Assembly: GCA_034440575.1 (NCBI GenBank)
Contig: JAOTOL010001604.1
Location: 1,222,001-1,286,000 of the forward strand
Direction of reading: 5' to 3'
Source of the DNA: Imbricaverruca yamaguchii
Taxonomy: Eukaryota; Arthropoda; Thecostraca; Neoverrucidae
Length of the DNA stretch: 64,000 bases
This document shows, in pieces, positions 33,880 to 44,530 of the stretch (within the stretch, counting starts at the first letter, position 1; the number at the start of each line of letters is the position of its first letter). The notes under the pieces were generated by a model, which was given only the letters and a program-made list of their open reading frames with translations, searched no databases and was not told where the DNA came from. Made by a program: the position numbers and the translations under genes.

Positions 33880-36350
33880 AGTTGGAATACAAAGGGAGCG
33901 TGCGGTCGAAGAAACATGTCGGGCACGGCAAAAAAGCTCACATCGGGAGGCCAAGGAATCGTATCGGCGCACAAAAGTATTTCGCCGGTGTCATTAAAAA
34001 ATACAACGCCACCATAAAAGGTCACAACGAGACCCAATGGAATCGACCCGAGCATCGGAATATTCAGAACATGTCCCGGAAGCCAGCTCTCCCAAGGGTT
34101 TAAATTTTGCTCTATCTGGTGACATCGGCTGAAAAAAGACTCGTTGAGCGGACGCAGCAGCATACCAAAAGGGAAAATGTCATCCCCCTTCCTGGACGGG
34201 TGGGCTCCCAATATCGCGGTGGGGTCTCCAATAATCGCACTAGGGCCCCGGAGATTCGCGCGGGGCACCCACAATTCACGTATGGGGATGAAACTATACA
34301 CAGCGGGCTCCGGAAATCCCGCGCTGGGACTGCAAGTTTGCACTGAGCTCGTCAAAATCGTGCTAGGGCCCAGCTAAGTAGAATACGCCCCGTGAAGTCC
34401 CACGGAGCCGCCAAATAGAGCACTCGAGTCCCAAAATCCCCGTCGTTAATAAACTAGTTGGTTGGGTCATCAAAAATTTCCGTCGGGGTCTCAAAAAATG
34501 TGTGCCTAGGCCTCAAATGAGCACAGCGTGGCCGAACAAAGTTGCATCGGAACAGGACAAAATCAAGCCGGAGAACTTTAAAATAAGATAGGATTCCGAA
34601 AAATAAACATCCGAGCCGTGAAGATCGCTTCGGAGCCCCAAACATAGCTCTCAAAATCGCGTACGGTCCCGAAAAAAAGTACAGGAGCTCGACTAATCAC
34701 GATAAGATACAAAAATATGTCACCGGGGGCCCGAAAGCAACCAGGTCGGGACTCGGACTGTAAAAATTAAGGAGGCGTCTCTATAAGTCGCGTCGAACTC
34801 AGAAAACTGGCGTGTAAGAACTCCCAAAAGTGCTTGGACACAGAAAAGTCATCCCGGAGGTTACACAATCGCGCATGACCCTGGGAAAATCGCGCCGGGA
34901 GCATGAAAAGCGAGCCCTTGTCCGACAAATTTAGAAGAGATCTTCAAAATCGCGCACGAGTTCCTAAAAGTCGGGACGGACCCCAAGTATTCCCGTCGTG
35001 CTCTACGAATCGCGTAGGGTCACGTAAATATCCTACCGGGTCCCTCCAACAAATCGTGCGTGGACCCAGAAATTGCGCTAGTGCCTAGAAAGGTCGCGCT
35101 ATAAAGGGTCCAAAATCGAGTAGTTGCCTCCAAAAACCTTCGCTAAGACCAAACAAAAATAACCTGGTGTCCAACCAATTGCGAAGAACCCTGATAAAAA
35201 TGCGACAGGTCCCGAAGATAAAATAAAGTCGAGACTTTTTTAAAAATGCACCGGGGGACAAAATCAAGCACGGACCCATAAGAATTACACCAGAACCCTG
35301 GAAGGCGATCTGGGCTTCGAAACGGTCAGAACAGGTACCTAAAAATTGTGTCAGGCCCAGGAACCTGACGACTGAGCCTCGTCGATACATCCCCATCATT
35401 CCAGAGATTGATGCTGTGGCCCGTATCTTGATCCAATGTGACCTCTGATGATCCAATTATCAGTAAAAGTGCAAATGTAGGGTTATGGCTCGTCTCTCCA
35501 TGACCAGAACCTACAGAAGCTTTCTTGCATTATATCCTAGCTTACATCGACCAAAAGTTAGTGCGAGGTAGCCAATGAAAGCAAATAGTCCCTCCTGCCA
35601 ATGGTGCATCGTAGGAGGGGAAGGGAAAGGGTCATAATTGCCTGTCCCCGTTCCCTGAGCTTGTCGGTATCCGAAGAATCACGCCACTGTTAGGAATTAT
35701 ATTGCCCGTACCTCTAAGAATCACATCGGAGGCTGGAGGCCCTAAAATGTCGCACCATCAAAATCGCGCTGAGGGCCCCAAATGTCGCACCGTGGTTTTC
35801 GAAAATCATGGTGGCTTGCCCAAAAGGTTTGGCCGGGACCATTGAAAACCGCGATGGACAACAAAAGTCGTCATGAAGATCAAGCTAGGGCCCCATAGGA
35901 GTAGCGTTGGTGTTCATGAAAATCACGCTGGAACGCCGTAAGATATGACCGCCGTGACCTCTGAATATCTCACTGGGGGCCAAAAGGTCGAGCAGGCCCC
36001 TTAGGCCACACTGGGTCTGCAAATGTCGCGCCGTGGCCTCTAAAAACTATCCTGGGCTCAAAATCGTCTCACCTGGTCCCGAAAATCACACTTGGGGCTA
36101 AACTCTCAAAAACATGGAGGGACTCCAAAAAAAAGATATTTCCGGTAAAAAAAGGCTCTGGAGAACCAATCATATGAGATGCATTCAAAAATCGCGTACG
36201 ACACCGAGAAACATATCGGAGCACCAAAAAAAATATATGTGAGATACATAAACATGGAGCCAGGTGCTCGAAAAATCAAGCTGGGATTCGGACTTTAAGG
36301 AAAATTCATTAAAAAATCAACAAAATCGCGTTGGGACAAGAAAACTGGCG
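33880..36350. repeat. Long degenerate minisatellite (AAAATCGCGCnnGGGCCC-like)
   Basis: About 2.4 kb is made of loosely repeated units of about 25-30 nt. Each has an A-rich start, a TCGCG/TCGCA core, then GGGnCCC or GGACCC. Near-consensus forms are AAATCGCGCTGAGGGCCCC at 35760 and AAATCGTGCTAGGGCCCAG at 34355. The open frames within it (for example 34355-33846 minus) follow the repeat and show no protein family. Confidence 0.75.
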
Positions 36351-36377
36351 TTTGATCCCTGCACATATAAGTGGTCT

Positions 36378-36416
36378 GATCAATGGTAGATATCTTTAGG
36401 ATATCTACCATTGATC
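36378..36416. repeat. Perfect 17-bp hairpin
   Basis: Arms GATCAATGGTAGATATC at 36378-36394 and its exact reverse complement at 36400-36416, with loop TTTAG. Confidence 0.92.
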
Positions 36417-37062
36417 TTTAAGATACGCTGGAATTTAGAAACCAGCGGGCAGATCTTCTGGTCGAATAAAGCATTAAGATATTTTTCTGGCACTTTGGGT
36501 TGTATCCACATATAGCTTATTTTATTTATATCCTGATATTCCTCAGTTCTCAGCGAAAAAAAAGAAGAATATTGTTTTTGCGTTTGGGCGTAAATGATGC
36601 ACCATGCCAAGAACAAACAAGACATCAACATGAAATCATGTTTCCCATTCTGGAACCACACTAAGAGCCTAAAAATAACTGGAAGCCCTAACACAGTGCC
36701 CCATTTCGGGGAGCAGGAAGCCCCCTTTCAACATCCCCCAAGACGTGTTTTATGACGACGCCACTGACAATACTAGTTGAATTTAATGCAATGTATCGAT
36801 TATGTTGTTCCATTGCGACGGAAGCGTTGGATTGCGACATGCTGCAGTGCTAACATTGGGTAATGGCCACATCGGGAAATGGCCACATCTGGCAATGACC
36901 ACATCGCTGGCGCCTCGTGTGCAACCGCCTACAGAGAACCGTCCTGAACATCGCGCTCGAGGAATGCGGCAACGCTTCGCTAAGTTTGCAGCAGTACTCA
37001 TGGTGAGCATGGCGACAGTCGGCCAGATTGAATAATCGACCGCGGCGGTGCGGGTCCCTCAC

Positions 37063-37200
37063 CTTGACCTCTGAGTCGGGCACGAACACCACCAGCTCGG
37101 GCCGGCCGTACTGGAACAGGTGCTCTCGGGTGATGACGGTGCGCACCAGGTGGCGCAGGAAGCCGCGACGGTGGATCACGCCCACCACTCGCACACACGG
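37063..37200 (-). CDS. Unidentified internal exon A (46 codons)
   Basis: GC-rich, 138 nt, phase 0 at both ends, acceptor TGCCCAG and donor AAG/GTGAGG. The peptide includes VRVVGVIHRRGFLRHLVRT and FQYGRPELVVFVPDSEVK, with a normal mix of hydrophobic and charged residues, unlike the other frames. The sequence looks like a conserved cytosolic or organelle protein, but I cannot name the family. It may belong with the exons at 40776-40923 and 49060-49214 on the same strand, but its phase does not join directly to the former, so an intermediate exon would be needed. Confidence 0.6.
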
Positions 37201-37443
37201 CTGGGCAGTGGTCAACGCAGCGGTAACATAGTGCGTTCTCAACAGGTGTGCGATGACAAAAACAACACAGTGGGATGTGGAAGTTCGCCATGCACTATGT
37301 AATTCACAATGTTGTTTTCAAGCTCCCGTAAACTCCATCAGAAAACAACGGGATATTTTCAACGGTATCTTTTTCGTTGTTTATAAGGGTATGCACACGA
37401 CAGATCGCGCTATATGTAGCCACAGTATCATGATTTGCATGAG

Positions 37444-37553
<110 letters not shown>

Positions 37554-37789
37554 TTCACTGTCCATTGTAGTGAGCACGTGCGTGGCAGCTTTGAAGTTAT
37601 AAACGCAACAGTGGTTCAAACACGAAATGTGAACTGCCCTAAACATGCATCTCGGTAAGCAGGACGACAAAATTTCGTGGTAGATGATGTCGATTCGGTA
37701 CTCGATGGCATGCTTGTCCAATTTCCACAAACAATTTATAATTTGGCAAACCAGGACGTCCAGGGTATGGTTGTGGTTCAAGGTGAGCG

Positions 37790-38090
37790 CTTGGTAGTGC
37801 ACGTGGAAGGTTGTTTTTCACGCGAAGGGCTGGGTGGCACACAGAAGGGGACAGGTGGTTTACAGGGAGGGTTGAGTGGCACACGGGGAGGGTTTGGTGG
37901 TACGCAGGGGGGGGTCACAAGGAGGCCGTGGCACACCCGTAGCAGCTGTGGCACGCGGCATAGGGCGTGGGCCGGTGCCACACCCGCCCACAGGGAGGGC
38001 TGGGTGGCACATGAGGAGGGTTTGGTGGCACGCAGGGGGTCACAAGGAGGCTGTGGCACACGGCATAGGGCGTGGGCGGGTCACAGCCTG
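37790..38090. repeat. G-rich minisatellite
   Basis: Units like GGGAGGGTTTGGTGGCACGC and GGGTGGCACAC repeat irregularly, with a larger duplication (CACAAGGAGGC(C/T)GTGGCAC at 37917 and 38041). Confidence 0.8.
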
Positions 38091-38116
38091 CCATTCCGCC
38101 AGTACCCTGAGGAGAG

Positions 38117-38203
38117 ATTTGACCGGATCCAGTCGAGCCGACATCACGTGCTCCAGACAGACTTGGCAGGATCCAGTCGAGCCGACATCACGTGCTCGAG
38201 ACA
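38117..38203. repeat. Tandem duplication, period about 43 nt
   Basis: GGATCCAGTCGAGCCGACAT and the following CACGTGCTC(C/G)AGACAGACT occur twice back to back, at 38125 and 38168. Confidence 0.9.
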
Positions 38204-40127
38204 GACTGCGCCGGCCGGAGCGGCTCGGCGACGGCCGACTGGGTCACAGCGCCGGCGGCAAGGCGACACCAGAAGGCGCTCAATACCGTGCACGTCGTTG
38301 ACTCCGGTAATGCGACCGTGCACGCTGCACCACTGCCCCCCTCCCCCTCACCGAATGTCCTCAGCGACACAGCTGACGACGTCGCGGGTCTGACAGCCAA
38401 CTGCACGCCGCAGATCACCGCGCTGCAGACACGGCCGTCAGGGTGCGCGGCTGCTCGCGAGTGGAAACTGAGAAGTTCTCGGCCGGACACAGAACACACC
38501 GAAGACACCGAAAGACAGAAGACACCGGACGATGCAGTGATGTTAGACGTATTAATACCGCAGCACTTTGAGTCGTGTATTGGCATATGCGCAAAGCGCG
38601 CGACAACTGACCGACGTGTTGATCGTTTTGCAGTTGCTTGCGTAGAACGGCCTCGTGAGTATGAAGAAATGAACAAAAATTGAATGAGAACATTCGTGGC
38701 AAACATGTGCCGGACGTTTGTGAATGCTTAGCGTACTCCTGATTATTGACTATGCACTACGATATGAAATGATGAGATGAATGTGTTCAATGCGAAGACC
38801 ACGATCTTACATTACCAGTGTGGATACTTTTCAACATATTCTTTACGTGCAGATGCTAACAGCCGTTGAGACTGCTTGCCATCTTGTGCCGATGTGCTAT
38901 CCCTCTTCAATTTTGCGCCCTACTTTCTGACCGTGAAGCATGATTTCCTCCCAACGCGTCCTGCATATATACATCATGAGCAAGTTTATTTCCAGGCAAA
39001 TATATTTTATGGCTGTATGCATCCCATCTGTTTGTATTCTCTTTCCTCATCGAAGTAGTCCACATGTGCACCTGTAACATGAAACGTACACGGATTCATC
39101 ATCTGATTTCAAGCACATATACGTAAATGGCTGACAAACACAGATCCGTAAATGGCTGAAGTTCGTGTGGCATTAAACTCGTCAATCCTCTGTGATGATG
39201 TCAGTGTCAAATAGGGAGCGAACTATTGCTCTTTACAGCAGAATCGGAATGACTTATCAGGGCTGCCACGCCATATTTGGCACAAATGTAAACCGTGCGT
39301 GCAATGGTAAAGTCGGGTCTGTACGCCTCAAAGCCAGTCGGCCGACCAAGAGCAGGGGTACCCTGCTGACTGCTTCCACTATTCGATTTATCACAAGACT
39401 ATTTGGAATACCAGCACTGTTGGCTGGTGTTGATACGTCAGTGATGGGAAGACACAGACGCTTACCGTTGATTCATTGTGCCCTCCGAAAGCGTCATCAA
39501 ACTGCTTGGTGATGAACTCATTTACTTTAAATCCCTTGGATTTCTTCTCGATGACTACGTCTCTCCTTGTGGCTGGCAATATGCATACGTCCTAAGAACA
39601 ACACGGAAATTACATCAATTGAAGACTGATCGATGTAGGTTACCTAAACAGTTCTTAAGTACAATAATATCAATACAGTTATTTAATTTTCCGATCCAGG
39701 AACGATCTGTTTCTTGAAGCCAACGAGATTATATGTCGGTCATTCGCACGAGCTTCGGGTGTTTTTTTTTCAAATGAATTATCAACAAATGGGACGCTAT
39801 CAGGTCAAGACAAATACCTCGCAATGACTTAGCGGTAAAAGAATGACGGTCACACAATGTGAACAAACACGAACAACGTGAGCTGCACACGACCGCCTAT
39901 TACAGTAACGTATCGGTTGTGATTGGACGGGTAACTGCTTTCCCAATTCGAAGAAATTTAGATCAAACATCAGTCTCCAAACGGCCAAAGAAATTCCTAC
40001 GACGTTTTGGTATCCATCTCAGTTCTCTAACTTCACCCACATGTTCAGGTACAAAGATAAATCAACATTATTCTGGCGTTTCTTCACTGTGTCGCCATGT
40101 AATGATAACGGAAAAACTCCAATACCC
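38204..40127. other. Intergenic or intronic stretch, no exon recognised
   Basis: 38188-38683 has overlapping frames of 160-170 codons on both strands with no recognisable motif. The remainder is AT-balanced unique sequence. Confidence 0.4.
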
Positions 40128-40745
40128 TGAGCTGAGCTGAGCTGCAGCTAAGACCCCAGCTGGGGCCTCTAGCTGAAGTTCCCAGTCAGTCGAAGTCAGC
40201 AGCTGAAGTCCCCAGCTGAAGTTCCCAGCTGAGGGTCCCCGGAGGAAGTACGCACCTGAGATCCCCAGCTGCAGTTCCCAGCCGAGGGTCCCCGGAGGAA
40301 ATACGCACCTGAGGTCCCCAACTGAAGTCCCCAGCTGAAAACCCCAGCTGAAGTCTCCAGCTGAAATCCACAGGTGAAGTCCCCAGCTGAGGTACCAGCT
40401 GAAGTCCCTAGCTCAAATCCCCAGCTGAAGTTTCAGCTTGAAGTCCCCAGCTGAGGTCCCTAGCTGAGGTACCCAGCTGAGTTCCCCCTGCTTATTTGGT
40501 ATTTATTTTGGTATTTGGGCGTATTTGCGTACTTGGGCGTTTCGGCCGTTTAGGCTATATTGCGCCCAAAACTCAGCCGAGGTCTCACCCAAAACTCACC
40601 CAGAGTCCTCAGCTGGGGACTCCTGCTGAAGGCTCCAGCTGAGAATAATAGCTGAGGTCCCCACCTGAAGTTCTCAGCTGCGGCTCCCAGCTGCGTGCCC
40701 AGCTCAGGTCCCCAGCTGAGGCCGACAGTTGCGAGCGGCAGCTGC
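40128..40745. repeat. CAGCTG-rich minisatellite (two blocks)
   Basis: A 13-nt unit close to CCCCAGCTGAAGT or CCCCAGCTGAGGT recurs more than twenty times in 40128-40485 and 40610-40745. The blocks are separated by a T-rich spacer with repeated GTATTTGGGCG words. It ends about 30 bp from the splice donor of the exon at 40776-40923. Confidence 0.92.
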
Positions 40746-40775
40746 GGAAGGGTGAGCGCGGTTCCCCCGGCTCAC

Positions 40776-40923
40776 CGCAGTGCCAGTCGCGCCGACTCAG
40801 GTCGTGCAGACACTGTCGCAGCCGTGTGTCGTCGCCGTGAGCTGCCGGCGACGCCACCTTGGCCAGGTTGAGGAAGATGAGCGGCGTCAGACGCACTGCT
40901 CCCGCTGCCTGATCCACCAGGCC
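40776..40923 (-). CDS. Unidentified internal exon B (49 codons + 1 nt)
   Basis: 148 nt, GC-rich, acceptor CCGGCAG, donor G/GTGAGC. Phase 0 in, phase 1 out. The peptide starts GLVDQAAGAVRLTPLIFLNL and ends CLHDLSRRDWHC. It has a credible helical, protein-like composition but no family I can name. It lies between exons A and C on the same strand. Confidence 0.6.
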
Positions 40924-41171
40924 CTGCCGGATCAGGTCAGCATCAGATCGCCAGCACAGTCAGACCGGTGACACTGCTTTCCACACGGCCGGACCAGATC
41001 AGGTCAGGTCAGATCAGGTCGGCACCTGGCACCGTAGCACTAGCAGCACAATCGCCTGGGCTGTAATTACCTCACCAATTATCCGCGTGGACCATCCAAA
41101 CCATCACTGACGGAGGTGACCTCACTTCCTGCTCGGAACAGAGGCATGTGGTATGCAAGATGAGGCTTTCT

Positions 41172-41453
41172 TCACGCCCCCGCCGTCATCACATGTGATT
41201 TGTCGGGTCCGAGGTTACGCTCCCCGTCCTGAACACCCATGGCCTGGAGCAGGTCAACCGTTGGCGGAGAACGACGCCGTGCTGCCGCTAGACGATTCAA
41301 GTGTAGCACCACTGTAGCAAGTGTAGCGCCATCATTTGCTGCCCGCTCAAGCGGCCACATCTGCTCCCGCCGGGCGTCAAACAGCATTGCTTGTACCTGA
41401 AGGAATACTGCCGAGTTGACTCTGCACGATGCGGCATGGACTGCGTCGGTCAT
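41172..41453 (-). CDS. Hypothetical 93-codon frame
   Basis: A minus-strand frame from ATG at 41453 to TGA at 41172. It has a possible acceptor inside (TTCCTTCAG before GTACAAGCAATG), and the part after it has good composition (FDARREQMWPLERAANDG). No family is recognised and no donor was found. It could be a terminal exon of the gene holding exons A-C, or chance. Confidence 0.25.
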   Translation of the reverse strand: MTDAVHAASCRVNSAVFLQVQAMLFDARREQMWPLERAANDGATLATVVLHLNRLAAARRRSPPTVDLLQAMGVQDGERNLGPDKSHVMTAGA

Positions 41454-42390
41454 GCAACGCCCACAACATCGTTAGTAAAACAATGAAATGTATACGAGTC
41501 AGTCGATGTGGCAATAGCATGCGACGGAGTCGAGGTCAAGTGTGATGTCATGCCGTGAGACGATTTTCATGTCGACGCAAATGCAAGGGCAGGTTAATAG
41601 GGGGCATACATCACAGGAAATTTATGTATGATATGATGCGGAAAACATGTCCTGATTCAACGGCGAAAAACTCGTCCCATGATAGCTCCCTGAGGGAGAG
41701 AGAAGCACGTCCAAAGTGGCGTTTTCGCTCACGGGTAGTGGCAGCTAGATCTGTCGAGTTGAAGGTTAAATTGCCACTATTCGTTGGTTCAATGTCACTT
41801 CCACGCCACAACTTGGTTCTCCCACTGATTGATGTGTGCTTGCCGAACTGAAAATATCATAGAAACAAAAGACTGCGCCGTGAATGTCCCCGTGCAATGA
41901 AACTGGAGGTCAAATCAGTTGAATATGTCTACAAAAATTCATAACAACAGGGCTTTAATAATAATGATTGGCCGATGACCGACTTATAAAAAATTATATT
42001 ATACTGGTCTGCTTTCCATGCAATTAAACTACACATGTTAATTATCACGAATAGCGTTCTTCTAATTGTGACACATATTTATGTTGAGAATACCTGGTAT
42101 GTCTGGATTCCAAAACATCCAATAAAACACAAAGCTGATCGAAAGTGCATCAGTCCACTTGCATGCGAAATTTGGTGTTTTTCCCTGTAAGATGTACAAA
42201 ACGCTTCCTAATTCGCCACACGATTACAACTGGCGATGTGCAAAAACACGCACCCTGAAAGAAGTAATACTAACAAACAGCACGTTGAAATTGGAGGAAA
42301 TTACCAGTGAGAATTATTACCATCATCCTTGCCTTAATAAAACAATGCACATCACATATTAAATAACGCGATATCATTTCCTCCACGGAC

Positions 42391-42997
42391 TGCGGGCCCC
42401 ACCTAGGGGAAGTTCCTACGGCCGAGAAGGGCAGACCCCACCTAGGGGAATGTCCTCCGACCGACGACTGCTGGCGAAGATCCAGGGTCTCATTTTGAAG
42501 TATCGGGTGGCGGTTAGGCTTCCCTCGCGGCTTCGCCGTGTTCCTTGGCAGCCGCACGGGCACTGTAGGGAGAGTGAACTGTTGTGGCATCACATGGCGT
42601 TCATTGTGGAGCGTCCAAGAAGGTCGTTTTGTCCAAAGCGACTGAATGCGAGTGGCTTTCGTGATGCCCAGAACATCAACGTGTCGAGGAACTGGGCAAA
42701 AATTATACCTTGGGTCAGCTAATTGTGCAATGGCAGCCCATGTTGCCTCGGTTGCGACGGTTGTTACTATCAACACTGCTGCGCTGGTCGGGTCCATAGT
42801 TCCGGCGGTCACAGCGACACTGGCGTCCAGCGGCTCAACATACGGCCATCTTCTGCGGACGGTTCACGTTATCTGCGGCCGGTCATAGGGAAGACACCCA
42901 CCCCACCGTTCCGTGTGGCAGACGGGTGCTGTGACCGCGTGTCGACGCTGGTCGGCACCTCCAGTCTGTGGTGAGTCAGTTAGCCTCGGCCGCCAGC
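42391..42997. other. 5' flank of the lectin gene
   Basis: CCCCACCTAGGGGAA occurs twice 41 nt apart near 42398 and 42436. Overlapping frames on both strands (42270-42812 minus, 42646-42888 plus) are unassigned. GTGGTGAGTCAG at 42968 looks like a splice donor but precedes the coding start. Confidence 0.35.
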
Positions 42998-44530
42998 ATG
43001 TCTCCCACCCAGCCGCCACTGCTGCTGGCCAGCCTCGGGCGGCCGCTGCTGGTGGTGACGTCGCTGCTGGTCACCTGGTGCGCCGGTGATGTCAAGCCGT
43101 CGGCAGCCGCCCTGTTCACGTTCAGCCCGCCGGCAACAGGGGTGACGGTGCCGACCGGCCAGCTGACGGCCACCCTGGCCGGCATCAGTGAGTGCGTTTG
43201 TCGGCTGCGCTGCATGTCCAACCCCGCCTGCCGCAGCTACGGCTACAGCGACACCCTGCAGACGTGCCATCACACCGACGCACTGCCCGAGGCGGCGGCC
43301 ACGACCTCTGATCCAGACGCCTGGCAGTGGTTCTCCCGTCTGGCGCCTCGCTGGCTCGGCGAGCCGTGCAGCGTCGGCGACGGCTGCAACTCGCCGGGCT
43401 CGATCTGCCTGGACGCCGTCTGCCAATGCCGGCCTCCACGCAACACATCTTCCGACGGCACCGCCTGCGTCAAGACAGGCACCTTCGTGTCGGTGTCCGC
43501 CGGCAGGTTGGACTCCAGCCGGGTGCTGGACGACATCGGGGCGACCACTGTCGCGGACTGCCAGACAATCTGCACCAGCAACCTCTCGTGCGTGGCGTTC
43601 GCGTTGTCTGCGGACAGCCAGACCTGCACGCTGTACGCCGAGGGCGTGACGCGTGACGCCGGCCCCGCCGACGGCCGGCAGGCGATGGTGTGGCAGTTCG
43701 CGCGGCCCGACGGCGTGCCACCGGCCGGCTACGTGGCCGTCGGCGACCAGTGGATGAAGGTCCTGGAGCGGGCGTGGGCGGTCCACAGCGCCCACCGCTG
43801 CGCCGGCGACAACGCCATCCTGTTCCCGCCAACGTCACGTCAGGCGATCGATGCGGTGACAGCCGCGGCCGCCGACTTTGCTCCCGTCTGTGACCGCGTC
43901 AATGTCGGTGTCGACGACCTCATCACCGACGGCGACTACATGTTGAGCGATGGCAGCGCCGCCGACTCCGTGCCGTGGAATGACGGGCAACCCGACAACG
44001 ACGGAAATGGCGAAGAATGCTCTGCTCTTTTCTATTGCACGCGCCTCGATGACGTGTCCATGGCTTCCGCGGGGAACCCGCTCTGCCAGTTCGTCGGCGA
44101 GAATCTGGCCCTCGGAAGACAATCATGGATGAACGATCCGGCACCTGGCCACCAGGCGGCGCTGGGCAACGACGGCGTGGCAAACACCATGGCCAAGACA
44201 TCAGGAGGCCAGTGGTTACCCACCGCCGACTGGACCGTCGACCTAGGCGGCGTCCGTCAGGTGACCGCCGTCCTGTGGGTGGCCGGACCCTGCTGCAGCG
44301 AGAACCAGCCCGGCACCGAGATCCTCGTCGGCACCGACCCGCGCCTGTTCGACGCCAACCACTCGTCCGTGTGCGTCACCCTGGAGAGGCGGTTCACCGT
44401 CGACAACTACGCCCGCCTGTTCCGCTGTCCGCTGCCACTGTCTGGACGCTACGTGCGCGTGCGCCGCCGCGGCAGGCCTCTGGAGGTGGGCGAGCTGGCT
44501 GTGTACGGCAACAGGCTGGAGCTGCCGTAG
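42998..44530 (+). CDS. Secreted mosaic lectin: PAN, EB/EGF, PAN, C-type lectin, F-type lectin
   Basis: 510 residues in one uninterrupted exon. I start at the ATG of 42998 because it gives a signal peptide (hydrophobic LLVVTSLLVTWCAG, cleavage near residue 30); the GTG codons at 42968 are not plausible starts. Domains: PAN/apple-like about 38-115 (CVCRLRCMSNPACRSYGY); a Cys-rich EB/EGF-like knot 121-158; a second PAN 162-235 (CQTICTSNLSCVAF); a C-type lectin domain about 242-366 with GQPDNDGNGEEC; an F-type lectin (fucolectin) domain 368-505 starting ENLALGRQSW, with the vicinal Cys pair CC at 432-433 and the closing EVGELAVYG. QPD is the galactose-type C-type signature. The WND calcium motif is replaced by LDDVS, and the F-type fucose motif RxD before CC reads VAGP, so sugar binding is doubtful. 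A secreted recognition or adhesion role is inference. Confidence 0.85.
   Translation: MSPTQPPLLLASLGRPLLVVTSLLVTWCAGDVKPSAAALFTFSPPATGVTVPTGQLTATLAGISECVCRLRCMSNPACRSYGYSDTLQTCHHTDALPEAAATTSDPDAWQWFSRLAPRWLGEPCSVGDGCNSPGSICLDAVCQCRPPRNTSSDGTACVKTGTFVSVSAGRLDSSRVLDDIGATTVADCQTICTSNLSCVAFALSADSQTCTLYAEGVTRDAGPADGRQAMVWQFARPDGVPPAGYVAVGDQWMKVLERAWAVHSAHRCAGDNAILFPPTSRQAIDAVTAAAADFAPVCDRVNVGVDDLITDGDYMLSDGSAADSVPWNDGQPDNDGNGEECSALFYCTRLDDVSMASAGNPLCQFVGENLALGRQSWMNDPAPGHQAALGNDGVANTMAKTSGGQWLPTADWTVDLGGVRQVTAVLWVAGPCCSENQPGTEILVGTDPRLFDANHSSVCVTLERRFTVDNYARLFRCPLPLSGRYVRVRRRGRPLEVGELAVYGNRLELP

Noticed and set aside
34846..36350. Open frames in the 34-36 kb minisatellite as genes
   Set aside because: No family motif, no splice signals, and frames change with repeat phase.
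42968..42997. GTG start for the lectin gene
   Set aside because: Eukaryotic initiation at GTG is unlikely, and the ATG at 42998 directly precedes a good signal peptide.
42980..43795. 271-codon minus-strand frame opposite the lectin gene
   Set aside because: Shadow of GC-rich codons; no motif, whereas the plus strand shows five domains.
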